A DNA stretch of 64,000 nt from Gymnogyps californianus (GCF_018139145.2 NC_059471.1:100938914-101002913), one strand, 5' to 3'. Positions 40,301-54,122 are shown, numbered from the stretch's first letter. Numbers and translations: made by a program. The notes: a model not told the origin generated them from the letters alone.

Positions 40301-43300
40301 TTCACTCAGACCACGCTAAGTATGGAATATCTTATCACCAACACACTGATATCCTACAGCTGAGCTCTTGTGCTGGAGCTTCAAGTGATATCCCTTTCTG
40401 GGTTCAGAAGACCTGCTGTGTTGAAAAGACAGGTAATGTAGAGTAAATGCAAATGAGTAGGTGATTAGTACGTATCTGTGTTGTGTGTATTAGAAGAGAA
40501 TGCAATTTGAAAGTGTTAGTTCTAGTATTATTAACTTGGTTATTTTCGATTCTGAGCTTTTGCTGGAAAAACGTGTATTGAATGGTTCATAAGAGTGGGT
40601 TTGTTTTCCCTTTTTTTTATGTCTGTAAAATTTGCAAATGCTGTATGCACCTTTATTTACTTTGCAGTTATCCTGCAAGAGCAGTGCTTGCTCTCTTGGC
40701 CACATTTTTCAGTTACTGTAATTCTCTTTTGGTAGGTTTCCCAGATAGTGAAAGATGCAGCCACACAGTCTCATAATGCAATAGACAGCCACTGTCACAG
40801 TACAAAGCCTTGCTTTCCTCATATTTGCTCACTTTGCTGATATTTGAGACCACATCACGGAGCCTGTCCTGAAGACTTGCTGCTAGGGTGTGGCCAAGCA
40901 CACATTTGATGTGGGATTAAATTCATGCCCTCAGAAGGGATCTCAGCTCTGTCTGGAGAAGTTTCCTCCTCAGGAAACGGGAAATGCGGGAATCTGTTCC
41001 AAGCACTCCTCCCAATCTGCTGTGTGACCAAATATCCCTGTACCCCCATTTCTCCTTTTGTATGACATGGGTCATCCTATCTACCTTCTTCTGTAAATCT
41101 CTTTGAGATCGAGGATCAGCTGTAGGCAGGTAGCGAGTAAATATTATTGCATTTGCTGGGGTGAACACAGAAAGCCTCCCCTACAGCAAATGTGCCTCAT
41201 TTCTCCTTGGGCTGGGAGAGCAGGTATGTGCCCCTCTGTTCACACATCTTGTGTGCCCAGCCTGACTTACACAGCCTTTCCTTTTCACTGCAGGGCGGGG
41301 AGCCCCCCAGACACATTGGCTAGCATCCATTTAGAATGCTGTTTTCCACACAGCAGCTATCAAAACCTATTTCTGCTTACCTGACAATATCATTTTTAAA
41401 ATGAATAAGATTGAAGATTTTATATTCCCAAACAAACAATGGTAAAAGCTTTTACCGACCTATTGCCACTTGCCCGAGGACCTGGAAGCCAGCTACAAAT
41501 TGCATGTCACTCAGTGAGCCATTATAGATTCTGCATGCCCCCTCCTGCGGGTGAGAGCTCTCCCGTGCTGCTGACAGCGACAGAGGGATTTGCAACCGGC
41601 TCCCCGGCACGTGGGGCTGGGGGTCCCAGCTAGGATGCAAAACCGAGTCTCGGCCGTCCCCAGGCTTTGCCGAGCTGTTTGCTCCTGGAGAGTTGGTGGT
41701 AATTTTTCTTACCTGCCCAGAGAGGGAAGGAAAGAAAGGCCCTAGTGTAGTGGCCTCTCCATTAGGACCCAGAAAGTGCCCGGTGCCTTCAGCTCCCATT
41801 GCTTTCAGCAGGTGCTCCACAACTTAAGAGTGACGGTGCCTGCTATCACGCAAGCCTTGCTTAAATTTTGGTCTCTTCGTCCTCAAGTGCATATTCATTT
41901 CGTTTAGCTGGTTAAAAAATGGTGCCATTTTGTTGATCTATTCTGATTTATACTGGCAGCAAGTATAACACTTTCTGTGTATGAGTCTCTCTGGGTTTGC
42001 GTCCTGAAGGCAGCCGGGGGTAAGAAGTTTTTTTTACTCTCTCACAGGTGTACCTCTCTCTGCAGTTCCTGTCTGCAAATGAGCTCCATGGTAATGAAAA
42101 TCTACTCAAGCAACATCCTTCTTGAGTTTTTGCTTTTAGCATATTTTTAGTATATTTTTTTCCCAAAAAGTGATTTCAGCATCTGGTACTCCCAGGACAA
42201 AAACGGATTGCTCTACAGCTGAAATAGAGTGGTATAATAACAGAGGTTTGAAGTTCAGATTGCTTTCATGGTGTGCCCAGAAGCAAGCCTTGCAACTGTA
42301 ATTATTGTCAGATAATTTTTCATTTTATTGATATAACTTTTCCCCCATATCACTGATTGTCAATAAGGACTTTTTTTCCCCTGGACCATTGGGTGTAAGG
42401 CAAAATAACTTGCAGTCTAGTAAAACAGTAATAATTGAATGGTGATATACACAGATGTGGCTGGTGAGGTTTCAGGGTTATTTTCTCAGTGGAAGTTACA
42501 CAATTCCAGAAGTCTGAATTTGTAATTTACTTTTTGTTTCAGGAGTTGCACTATTCAGCCTAAGAATATGTAGTTTTTACAAACAGAATCTAATAGAAAT
42601 AACATAAGTCTTTTTTAAAACAGCGTTTGGTAATAAACCCAGACCTCCAGTATTTTAAAGATATATGTAAAGCCTTGGTGCCAGCTACTCAAAAATCATT
42701 TAGAGACCAGCAACACAGGATCAGATTCTGCTGCTGTTCCTCAGCATGAGTTGTTTTTTGCTTCGACTCAAGTCTTTTGAGGCTAATTTGCAATCAGATA
42801 AAACTCAGTGTGAGAAAGAGCAGCAGAGCTGGACCCTGAGTCACCTGGCACTTAGCAAAAATTGAAAAATACCAGAGGCATCTGAAATTTTCACTGAAGA
42901 CTGGTGGTCACCAGCAAATAATTATTATTATAGTGGTAACAGTGACTCTTGGCTTCACTGGCCTTTTACTACTTTGAGTAAACAGTTACTTGCCAGGTTA
43001 TTATTATCTTGGCACTTGATGCAAAAAACCTGTAGTTTTCCATGTTTCTTAAAGCTGAGTATACACTTATTCAATGAAAGCATTTATTAAACATATGGGG
43101 ACAGATTCTCAACAGGTATTAAATAACTTACCTCCATTTGCCAAGAACTCTTGCTTGTTATGTTTTATTATGCTGAGAACTGCAGGTTGCATAGGTGGAA
43201 AATGGTGGAAAATGGAAATAGGTGGAAATGCAGCTTCACTATGAAAAGCCAAGCCATTTTATATCTCCTGATGTCATGTAGATCTGAACTCCATGTTTTT

Positions 43301-44040
43301 GGATTGTCCTCACAGCTGCATCTATATTACAAGGTCATGAGGAGCACAGAGATGTTAAATAGCGAATGACTATCCTAATATAGGAAGAAAGGGATATACA
43401 ATGAAACTAGGATATAGCAGGTTCAAAACATAATGAAAAAAAAAGAGTGCTTTACCCTCTGCCACAGGACACTTGATACTAAACACTTGCATGGGTTCAA
43501 AAAGTAATTGGACAAAATAATGAAAGAAAAAGGCATTGAGGTGAAACACTAAGACAACATTTCAGGGTCAAGAAATCTGTGATCATCAGCTTGCAGGGAC
43601 AGTACCCTGGAAAAGCAATGCTATATGCTTTTCCTATTTTTACTTTCTTTCCTAAACCTCAGCTATTGGCACTGTTGGGACAGACTACAGGGGTGGATGG
43701 ATCTTTGACCTAACTCAATACAATTTTTTACATTCCTACGTAAAACACATTTTTTGAGCCAAAGAATGAGAAAAACTCGCACAAAGAGACTGCTGTATAT
43801 TGAGATATACACACTTAAGCTATAAACTGGATCTAAACCATAACCTAAATGTCCCAAATTAGACGTCTTCAGACATAGGATTTGGTGTGAACCCATCCCC
43901 AGACATAGTGATAGCACACAGAATTACTAGGTGTAGCAATATCCTGACTTCAGAATTCAGGCTGATTAAAATTAGATGGGGTGTTTGCTGCATCTGGTAA
44001 AACTTTGTCCATTCCAAAGATAATCTCTTTTGATCTTCAG
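37303..44040. other. Non-coding; one intron-like 70-base unit
   Basis: It contains the GTATGT...CAG intron-like segment at 41,224-41,293 and a worn palindromic-repeat-like stretch at about 43,096-43,140 (GGGGACAGATTCTCAACAGG). The longer frames at 41.4-41.8 kb have no recognisable domain. Confidence 0.55.
43192..43230. repeat. Short GGTGGAAAAT-type tandem repeat
   Basis: Three to four imperfect copies of (A)GGTGGAAAAT with one shortened unit. Confidence 0.8.
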
Positions 44041-44107
44041 GAGAACGGGGCAAAGCCTGAAGCCCTCGTCAGCTTTCCTTACCCTGGCTCAATTTCCATC
44101 GAAACAG
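44041..44107 (+). other. Candidate upstream exon on the CLDN14 strand (67 bases)
   Basis: The acceptor (TCTCTTTTGATCTTCAG, ending at 44,040) and the donor (ACAG|GTAGGA) flank 67 bases that are open in the frame starting GAG AAC GGG. It could be an alternative 5' UTR exon of CLDN14, an exon of a non-coding RNA, or chance. Confidence 0.22.
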
Positions 44108-47100
44108 GTAGGACTTTCGCCCACATAAAAACATTTGGACTTCTTCCAGCAATGATAAATATCAGTAGACAGACCATCCTCCTGGCTGAATATAGGGTGC
44201 TATTAAGGGTCAAAACTAAGATGTTGCAATGAAAGAGTCCTAACTGTGTGAGAGGGGCTCAGAGGCATGAGTTAACATGCACTGCTGGTTGCTGGCATGC
44301 CTTCCTCAGCTCAGGTAGACATCACCAAACAAAAAGAACAGAAGATTGATGTTGCTTAACACTGCCTTGTTTTAAAATCATCTGCTAGCCCAATTTATGT
44401 CTTTCATTTGTTCCCCTCTGAGTTTTTCATCAGCTGAGGTCAACTGGCATTCACCCTAGCGATCACATCCCCTGAAAGCTTATTGTTGTCAACAGTGAGG
44501 AGAGAATAATTTGACACCACCCAGAATTAAAATCTTGGCCCAGGACTCATTCAAGCAAATGGTAATGTCAATGGGTGCTGAATTCAAGACTGACAGTTTT
44601 CTACCTTCGTTTATTTGTCCCATTTGTGTAGTGAAAGATACCCAGGTAGGTAAGTCAGAAAACATCTAGGGACAGATTCAGATGTTAGTCTAAAGGTCTG
44701 CAAGGTCACACAGATGTCACCAAGAGGGCCTGTAGGCTTTTATTACCTCCTTTCTCTTTTGCAATAACTACTTTTTTAAATGATTCACCAGCTGTACAGC
44801 CCACCGCACTGCACCGCTTTATCTATCAGCATCCGGATGAGCTACTGCTACTGGGCAATCCCAGAGGATGATTATTCCATAGCATATATTAAGCCACAGG
44901 AAAAGGAAGGTAACTATGTGTATGTGTGGAAACAGGCTTATATCCACATCCTTAATAAGGCTTTAAAGCAGTTGTGAAGAGCCAGAGAGTTCTCATGGAG
45001 AATCTGATACGTAAAGTAAAGAAAACTTGACCCTTTTACAGTACCTTGCATCCTGAGACCGAGCAGCTGCTGTGATCTTCACAGGATGCATGATATTCCA
45101 GCGATACGTGGTAGAATGGAGGACAAATAAAACAGAAAGGGTAGGGATTAGGTAGTTTAGGTCCAAAAAGCATTAAATGGCCCTTGATAACTCCTGGGAA
45201 CTATTTATGGATTCCTTCTATGCATGGCACATTCCCATTAAGTGATTTCATTTCCTTATTTCTCCTAATCACATCACTTGGTTTAGAAGTCTTTTGCTCT
45301 CTGAAACCTGGGGGTACACAGATAAGTTCAATTTCTCATGTGGCTATACTTTTTATTACATGTGAAAAGTTGATACAGTAAAAGTAACTCCTTGGAGCCA
45401 GCAGGTCTGGAGGTTTCATCATTATGAATTGCTGCATCAAGGAAGCATTGGTGGGTTAATTGCTGTGTTAGTCTCAGTCAGACTAACATGTGGCTTTTTC
45501 CATCTCTGTAATGGGCACTGATAAAGTCCTTGGAAGACGTGGCTGCCTCTGAAAAGTATATTGCCACCTTGGAAATAGTAGTAAGAGACTAGTAATAATA
45601 ATACTAATAAGACAGTGGTGCTGTAATGGTCATATCCTTGAGTCATTGTAATAGCTGACACTGCAAATAACCTCTACCATAGAATAACTTGCTCCATATA
45701 GGGTTACGCTGCTTGGAAAAAATGCCTTCATTTTGCAGGGCAGGGAGAGACTGGAGAAAGAGAGAGGGATTGCTGCTTTGTTTTTTTCCTTTAAAAATAA
45801 AGGAGGAGGTGGAAGGTCTTCACATCTTTTAGTTTGGCAAAATGGAAAAAAAGCATTCCTTACTCTAGCTGACACTCACATGTCGTCCTGGGGCCATCCA
45901 GTGCTTTTACTGCCCTTGCCTTAAGGAGCTGCCAATGCCCCAGGCTTCTCACTAGCCAGCCCGACGGCACCTGGAGCACAGGAGCTTTCTCTTCCTTCCC
46001 TGGGAGCGGGCAGAGAGTCACCTCCGCTGCCTCCCGAAGCACAGCCGGCTGCGAGGGAGAGCAGGGAGGGCACCACTGCTCCCAGGGACAGGATGACCCC
46101 GGCCACTGCGCTCTCCCCTTGCAGATCTTCCAGCCCGCTCAAGGCAGGGCTCGCCGTGAGCTGCGGCTCACCCAGACCGGGTGCTGGCACTGCTCACCTC
46201 TGAGCCAGGGAAAAAATCTGCAGCTACACTGGAACAAGAAAGAAATGGAAACAAGAGATACAGAACACCGGGTCTATTTCCATTGGCTCTGGCTGCTGGG
46301 CACAGTCTATCAGCAGCCTCTAGTTCCCAAAAGGTCCCTCCTTTGCAGATATTTACAGAGGCATCTGCAGCAATCAACCAGACAGCACCTAAATGAATGA
46401 AAAATAAACCTACGAAACAGTATTTCCCATTCTTTGGAACACAGTAAAAGTGTCTCTTGTTCCTTTCAGCACCTAAACTACATACATTCATCAGCACAGG
46501 AAAAGACGCTGGCACATGGTTTAGGGAGACACGTATTCAAAGGAAACAAACCTCCATCACCCAGTACTTTCCAAATTAAATACCCCTGTCATTGTAGATA
46601 TTTTTGAAAACCAGGCTACCAGCAGCATGAATCATTTTCTCCTGTATGATGCTGAGCCCTTTGGAAGACCTTTGCTTTCACAAGGTTTTGTGCTCTTTGT
46701 AGCACAAATGATTTGTCCTTGTTTAAAAAGATATTGGTTTCCCACTGCAACTCTTAGTCATATTTGTATAGATGACTTCCTGCAGTTAACACGTCTGCTC
46801 TAAGTGTCGAGCCATGTGTCATTCAAGGTTAATAATAAAACAGTTCATCACAGACAGGTGTAGACTGTCCAGTCCCTTCTTGCTGCAAAAGGAAGAGGAC
46901 GATGTACTACGTGAGAAGCAGGTGCCTACTGGCATGGCACCGTGCTGTGGTTCATCTGAGTTGGACTGAGGGACACTGCCCTTCCTTCGCTTTCAGATTT
47001 CACATTCAGCTGAAGAGGGGTAAAAAGCCATCTCATTGTGGAGAGCCAGCATTAGCCTTCAGACACCACTTAATCCTGTTTAAGGGGGTTTAAATATTGT

Positions 47101-47481
47101 ACGGGTCTGCTAAGCCCCCTCACAAGGGGAGAATTTTCACCTAAAAAGACCAGCTAATAAAAGAGCTCCCACCATCTGCTCACCCCCAGAAAACCAGCCA
47201 GCAGTGGGCACAGAAACAAATTCTTAACCTGAGATGCAAAACAATCTGGATACAAACTGAGAAAGACCTGTGTTTTGTTTTAAATGAACAGTTTCTACTT
47301 ATTGTGCTACTTTATGATTCCATATAGACAGAAAGGATTAATTTCCCACTCATGTTCAGGGAATATGCACTCTAGCAGCCATTAGATGTAATTTGTCACC
47401 TGTTTAAATCCCACATGCATCGATAGGAAAATTAAATTCAATTTCCTTTCAAGTTTAAATATCTCTAAAGATATTCCCCAA
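44108..47481. other. Non-coding, no gene recognised
   Basis: A moderately GC-rich stretch at about 45.9-46.2 kb gives several overlapping open frames without domain signal. No CpG island was seen. Confidence 0.55.
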
Positions 47482-47556
47482 TCCAGGAAAGCACTTAAGC
47501 AAGTGCTTCACCTTAGGCATGTGAGTGGTTCTAGTGATGTCAAGTGCTTTCCTGGA
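47482..47556. repeat. Palindromic MITE-like element, perfect 15-base inverted repeats
   Basis: TCCAGGAAAGCACTT (47,482-47,496) is exactly repeated in reverse at 47,542-47,556, flanking AAGCAAGTGCTTCACC and related sequence. It resembles a short palindromic repeat that I recall as abundant in turtle, crocodile and bird DNA (AAGCACTTAAGCATGTGCTT type). Confidence 0.7.
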
Positions 47557-50514
47557 CAGGGCCGTGATCCATAGCAGATGTACACCTGCACCGCAGAACG
47601 AACACGCAGCAAATGCAGAAAAGTTAAGGCACCAGGGTACTAGAAACACACTTGATTATTTTTGAGGTCCTGCGATTTTGCTCCTGTCTGCGAGATTTTC
47701 AGTTGGAAAAAAAACCCAACAAAACCAGGGAAATTAGCTACAGAAAGGCAACGGTTCAAAAGCACATAGCTCTCTTAGTCTCTTGGGGAAAATTTTACAC
47801 AATCCTAGTTTCAAAATAATGTTAAGGTTGCAAAATTGAGCAATCATAAAAGTCAGGAAATTTAAAAAGTTAGTACGTGTCTTTCAATGTTAGCTCAGCA
47901 ATAGCAGATATATGTGGTGGGAGAAGTTTATACTTGCAATTTCTGTGTTAAATATAAACTTTAAAGTATTCTTGTTGACCATTAATAAGCAACATAAACT
48001 ATATTGAGTATTTAATGTCTGCAAGAGGCATCTTAATCATAAGAATTTCCTGGCCTTGGAATTCAGAGGGCTTGGTTTTGAAATATAAAATGTCACTGTT
48101 GTGTTGCTGAGTTATTTTGGCTCTTTTCTCACTTATGGGTGAAAGTCATCACTGGGAAAGAAAGGGAATTTCACCTGTGTTATAACACAATTCTCACATT
48201 AGAATAGTTTTGTGATGTTTATGGAAGGCTATGATTTATATAGTTAGGGAACTGACTTAATTTTGGGGTTTTTTTTTGAGAAGAACTTCTGTGGTAAAGA
48301 GACCACAGTGCTTCCCCCTTGCTGGCAAGAGAACTAAACCTCCCAAAACAAATGTGCTCTACCTGAATTAATAACACAGAGCTGTTCCGCAAAATGTTTA
48401 AGATACAGAATGATCTTTCCAGGCCAGATGTATGACTTTCTCAAATCTACGTGTCGTGGTTTAACTTACCGTGAAAATCTAAATACAGTGTGATGGCAGT
48501 GTTTAGATAAGACAGATGTAGAGTGTAGTGCAGGCTTGGTATTGCAGAAACGCTGATCCTTATAAATGAGCTGTATTGCGCTCTGGGATTTTCCTGGCTG
48601 AGTCTTTCAAAACCCAGGCTAGATTAAATCATCACAGCTGGGGAGAAAATATCAAGAGCTAAATAACTAATTTATGAGAGTTGTAAGAGTGTGAAAGTTT
48701 TAAGAAGTTAAATAATTACAGCACTTTCTGAGAGCTACAGGAAAGACAAATGAGTTTGTGGCCGGCGGTCTTATTTATTCTGATGTCGTCCTGAAAGACA
48801 AATGAAAGTGTCAAAGATGTGGGGAGAATTTCACATGCAGCCAAAGACGTAGCTACCAAAACAAATACAGGTCAAAGTGCGGCAGTGAGGAGTCCCACAC
48901 ACGCTCAGCTCAAGGGAAAGATGACACTTTGAACTCAGTGTTTCCACTGATTTTTATGTTACGTTTAGTGCCCCAGGTCTTGTGCAGTAAGTAAGTCAAG
49001 AGCATCTTGAGCTCTCTGTTAGTCAGCTGTCAGCTTGTCTGTTAATGGAACTAAGCCAGCCTGGGAATAAAGTATGTCTCCCATTAAGGTATGCAAGTGT
49101 GAGGACCTAAAGCTTTACATAAAATCTTCACAAGCATGTCACAAGTCCAAAGTTAAGGCAAACACCTAAGGGAGAAGAAGATCTTTGTATCGTGTTTGAT
49201 TCCAACGTATCATCCCCTTAATCAGACGGACTCTGGGGGAGCTGCTCTCTGCTTGCATCAACATGAATGAGTTCAAAGCCATTCTCAGATATGTCTTCGG
49301 TGCACCCAAATGTTGTGTAAGCAAGAACAGGGACGTTTGGCCGTTGATCTGGGGCTGCCGAATGTCTGTCCAGAAGCGCACTCGCAGCAGCATTGCCAGC
49401 CACCCCCCTGGGGTCTGCGAAACCTGGGCAAGTGGCACCGTGTACCTGTGGGCCCCCTAGGCAGCACAGGTGCCACCAGTCCCTTCTGCTGCCCATGTGT
49501 TCAGGCTAGGTGCAGTTTGTGCAACATACACAGGCATATAGGATGTGCTGCTCAGAGATTGCCCATATTGCTGTCTGGGAGTCTTCCTGGGGGAAACATG
49601 GGAACCAAAAAAGGCAAACAAATAAAAAGTGTCAGCGGACTGCAAATGCCCATGTGGCTGTGGGCGGTTGGAATGAAAGCTTACTGGGCCAAGAGGGGGG
49701 CAGAAGGGAGAGGCGAAGGGCACCCTGACTCCGTGCGCATGGAAATCACGGGGAGACGTCCCACTGACTCCAGGCAGCTTAGCTCGGATCCAGCAAACGG
49801 CCTTCACCTTCGCCCTCCTCCCTCTGCTGTGTGGCTGCTGAGTGAAGCATGGCAGCCCAGATCTTATTTCAGATTTTGCGATGGCGCATATTTTCTCCCT
49901 TAGATCTTTCAATGAGAGAGCACCGGCCTCTCCGTGCGGGACCGCTAATGCACCCGGGACTGAGCCCAGGGGTGGGGGGTCGGGAGGGGAGGGCTGGTTG
50001 CACGGCCAGCCATTGCCTCTGGGAAGCCATCAGCAATCCCGGGAATGAGAAGATAACTGAAGATGCAGACACCTAGCAGGTTATGTTACTGGCAACCCGG
50101 TAAATTTGATTTCAGTCTTTAACAAAATAATGGTTCAAATATTTGGAAGGAGTTTCTGAAACCACCTGCATGATAGGATAATGCTGACCAGGAGCAATAA
50201 ACATGAAGATTTTGCAATGAGAGGGTCGGTGCCAGCCTGAGTAGCACGATCCGTTTCTGAGATCAGTCTATGTAATGGCTGAAGAGGCAAAGACAGCATA
50301 AAGTGCAATACATCACAGAGCCTTGCAACAAAGATGAAATTAAATTGGGCTGAAAACTATTTTAAGCACTATCAAGTAATGTCAATAGCACGAGAGCAGG
50401 GGGCAGAAGGAGAAGAGGGAGAGAGCCCAGGTGAGACACGGATAATAAAAAAGGTATGATAACTCTCAAAAGGTATTTGCAGGGCATACACATTAACGAG
50501 GTAATTTGTTTAGG
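47557..50514. other. Non-coding, no gene recognised
   Basis: Frames of 197 codons (+) and 151 codons (-) overlap at 49.3-49.9 kb in GC-richer DNA. Both lack domains and appear to be chance. Confidence 0.55.
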
Positions 50515-50710
50515 CTGATTCAAGGAAATATGGCTAGGAGTAAGAGTACAAGGATTTGGTTTGGCTCTCAGGGTGTATTTCTAAACTGTGAAGCGTAGCA
50601 GACTGTAGAGCAGTCTGCCACAGGAGATGTTAGAAACTCCAAGGCTTGAGTCATTTAAAAACTGACTGGTCAAAATCACCCAAGAATAATCTGGAGGTAA
50701 ATGCTCGTGC
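50515..50710 (+). mobile_element. Old CR1-family LINE C-terminal fragment
   Basis: The core AGCAGTCTGCCACAGGAGAT followed by GTTAGAAACTCCAAGGCTTG and CATTTAAAAACTGACTGGTC corresponds to the conserved ORF2 end (W-x-R-L-P-x-E-V-V-x-S-P-S-L-x-x-F-K-x-x-L-D), heavily mutated. Edges are approximate. Confidence 0.6.
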
Positions 50711-50857
50711 AACTGGCAGGCTGTGCAAGCACAATTGTCTCCGGTCATAAATTATAATAACTCGGATAAAATAAGTAGCCAGCAAGCTGCACACATGCGA
50801 ATGGGGGGACAGAGCTCAAAACCTCTGCCTCCCAAGCTTCCAGAAGCCAAATACTGT

Positions 50858-50943
50858 GTCGGTGTAAATTGGTGTAGCTCCATTCCCTTCACTGAGTGAC
50901 GGTGCACGGATTTATGCTAGCTGAGAGCCTGGCCCAAGGGCTT
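50858..50943. repeat. Diverged palindromic repeat (GGTGTAAATT...GGATTTATGC)
   Basis: GGTGTAAATTGGTGTAGCTC, CATTCCCTTCACTGAGTGAC and then GGATTTATGC and CCTGGCCC look like a worn copy of the sauropsid palindrome with a central ACTCCATTGAAGTCAATGG, as I recall it. It sits about 150 bases after a CR1 fragment. Confidence 0.45.
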
Positions 50944-53900
50944 CTGACCTTCGGGCTAAAATAGCTCCATCATCTTGTGGTATTTCTGGGTAATAAATAC
51001 TCTGATTTAGCTGTTAGGCTTTTGTAATCTGACTGGGCAGCGATTAATTTACCAGCTCACACTTGCAGACAGGAATCCTCCAGGGCACCGAGCTCCCTGT
51101 AAGTTCTGCGTCATTCCGGCTGCAACCCTTTCTGCAGATGTGGTGGCCTTTTAATCTGAGGGCCCGATAAAAGGCCAGCCTACGCACAGACTTCCCCTGG
51201 TTCAGCAGATCATATTCCAAAAATGGATATGGTTGTTTCCAACACGAGGCTATGGGGAGATTTTCTGGTGTTGATTTGGCTACTTTTATTCTGGAAGTAA
51301 AAGCATCCACAGAGACACTGGTACACAAACAATTAGAGTTTTGGTTCCCACGTCTCCTTATTTTGCACAAATCTGTTTGCACACCAATACCACGCATAAA
51401 TACTGAGATAAACTCTTATCTTGCCTTTTCCCTGTATACTAGCTTACAATAAAATGCTACATTAAGTTTAGAGCAATGGCTTTGTGGTCTACTGTAAAAC
51501 ATCAATGTTTCAAACACTGATGAATCTACCCTCAGTTGAAATTATTTCCATTTTGCACATGGAGAAGAAAAGCCAAAATTATCAGAAATGTCACCCAATG
51601 TTTAGTGTTTGGCAAGTGGAACCACGTAGCTGATTTTCATAGTACTGAGTATTTCATAGCACATTACCTTGTCGCGTCTCCCACTGAATTTCTTAATTGT
51701 TATGCTTGTCATGTTTGGTGCCCCCCGAAAATGAAATCTGGCACCTGTGATTTGCCCAACACTCCCCAGGAGCTTCGGGAATAATGTGGATAAAACACCC
51801 CCGACAGCAGCCTTGTTCATCTCATTTCCCTGAATACAACCCATTACTCCAGACCAAACGAGGGATGGGCTCTAAGGCAAAAAAGGCTGTTTTATCACGT
51901 ACATATACAGTACTTCATAATGTTTGTGTGTTTGCAGACGGATCCAAATTAAGATTACCCAGACAGGTACTAATAACTCCAGCAGAGTTTCTTCCAAAGC
52001 CACAGTCAACATGTAAGAAAAGAGCCCATTATTTCTAGTATGTTAAGCTGACTCATCTAGCAGTGTCCCACAGGCAAACAAACACCTCCTAGATTCAGTA
52101 AACCAATTTCAGTGAAAGGATTGACTTTACGAAAAGAAACGAAGGTTTATAGTGTATTTTTGCTACAATGCTCTTTTAAGACACTAATACTATAAATAAA
52201 GGGCAGAATTAAGTAGCCACATTGCATGTAGAATACACTTTATAAATGTGCCATTCATCATATCCTCCTCTATGTTACACTACACAGAGGAGACCCTATC
52301 ACATCGTGGATGTTTATTATCATTCAAAACTAATAACCCTGGCTACATTCAGTAAAAAATGAGATCATGTGAGCCGCAAGTGGTCTAAGCACAAGAGCTT
52401 TTGTTCATGTGCCAGCCAAATGGTTATATGCATATATCCTTCTGTCTGAACACATCAATCATTTTAATATCATCACAGTTTAGCTCTCAGATAATTTTGT
52501 CCTTTCATTCTTTTTTCCATACCACAGTTTTATGGGTGGACATTGAGACCCAGTTATAAATGTGACAAATGATTTTAAGCTTCCCAGTTCTTAGAGCTTA
52601 AATCTGACTACCATAGAGTTGAGCATTCGAAGGTTCCTCAAGTTAAGCATCCAAAACCCAAGCTGCTCAAAATCACAGGACTCTTTTGAAAGGTCTAGTC
52701 CAGATAAACAGTTTTGGAAATATCTACATGTACAAGTTTGGAAATATACACATATACATATGCATATACATATATATGCATATTTTTGGTTAGTGTCCCT
52801 TCGTCCCTTAACCCTGTTGCCTATTCACGCCACGCAAACTGCTTCGTGTTGCAGTCCTCGTCCCTGAGGCCTGGGATCAGGCACGGCCTGATGCACCTTG
52901 TTGAGGAGACCCACTCCTCTCAGCTCCCCCGTCAACCCCAAAAAGCAGGCAGCAGCCCTTGAGGGCAATTCATCCTCGTGATGATCGAAGCCTCTCTCTG
53001 AAGGTACCCACCTCAGCCACTGGCTATCTGGAGGACTGAGGTGACAAGACTCCAAAATTTGGAGAGTAAAATTATGTGGGATCAAAATGTGGACCTGATG
53101 CTTTTTTCTTTGTGAGCTTCTAGTTTTTCCAGGTCTATTGACTTTTACGTAATTTCAGGGTGAAGGTGAATCTTTTGGTTCACACCTCTAGAAAAACCCC
53201 AAATAACACCCCCCCAAAAGTTAAATACTTCTGTGACAGGAAAAAATTTGGAGTCCACTCAAGTGTATTCCAAGTGAGATAATTTTAAAGCCAGCAGCAA
53301 CTGGTGCAGAGATTGGTGTGACTGGTCTCAGGCAGGAACAAGCCGTGAAATGAATGGCAGTACCACTGGCAGCTGACACCACCCATAGCCAAGACAGACA
53401 CCCAAAAAGCTGCACAGGCGGATCGCCCTGGCACTCGTGAGAAGGATCCCGTCCATGCAGAAGGAAACAACGAGGCGGCACAAGGCCAGTTGCAATCCAA
53501 TAGTGCCACACGGGGAAAGTCCTGGAGGCTTTGTGGATCTGAGGAGGGGTTAAGGCTCCTCCTGCACATCTGGCGGAGCAGCAGCTGTGCTGCAGTGATC
53601 AATGTCAGCGTTTGCCGCGAGGACTTGTTTCACAGAGAGGGGGTGGGAGTAGGTGTGGGATCAGGGTTGGTTACAATGTGCCTTTCAAACCTTTATTGAT
53701 TTCCTAATCTCTTCTTTAAAAAAATGAAGAGGGGGGGAAGAAAGAGAAGAATTTTGCTGTGAGCCCGGCAGGACTTATTTCCCCTCAGATCTGCCCACCC
53801 TCGCCTACGTACATGGAGGGAACTCTTCTTACCGAGTGCAAAGTGCCAGTCAATTTTTTTCCCTAAAAACATTTCAGCAGAAGTTAGCAATGAAAGGGCC

Positions 53901-54122
53901 TGGGGAGGCGAAACAGCCAAACTCACAGTGTCGGAGCAGGTAACCTCACTCGCCTGTCTGGCAAACGTACTACCTGAGCATGCCTTAAAGCTCGGATGCA
54001 GCTGGCACTTAAACATGGGCCCAACCTTAATAATTCAGGCTGTGTGAGAGTAAGCAAACATGTAAAATGAGTGCATACTTAAGGGCCTGGCTCAGCTGAG
54101 GTCCACAACAGGGAATACTTCA
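50944..54122. other. Non-coding, no gene recognised
   Basis: Single-copy-looking DNA with the AT microsatellite at 52.74 kb. Confidence 0.6.
52743..52786. repeat. AT-rich (ACATAT)n-like microsatellite
   Basis: Alternating ATACATATGCATATACATAT units give a self-complementary purine-pyrimidine run. Confidence 0.9.

Noticed and set aside
43096..43140. GGGGACAGATTCTCAACAGG, like the end of a sauropsid palindromic repeat
   Set aside because: Too short and diverged to call, and no inverted partner was found nearby. The strong minus-strand donor (GAG|GTAAGT) inside it is probably incidental.
48446..48480. GTCGTGGTTTAAC, resembling the start of a bird endogenous-retrovirus LTR
   Set aside because: Only about 13-17 bases match and the sequence that follows does not continue as an LTR.
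49310..49912. Overlapping frames of 197 (+) and 151 (-) codons
   Set aside because: They overlap each other in GC-richer DNA, have no domain, no signal peptide and no codon pattern that favours one strand.
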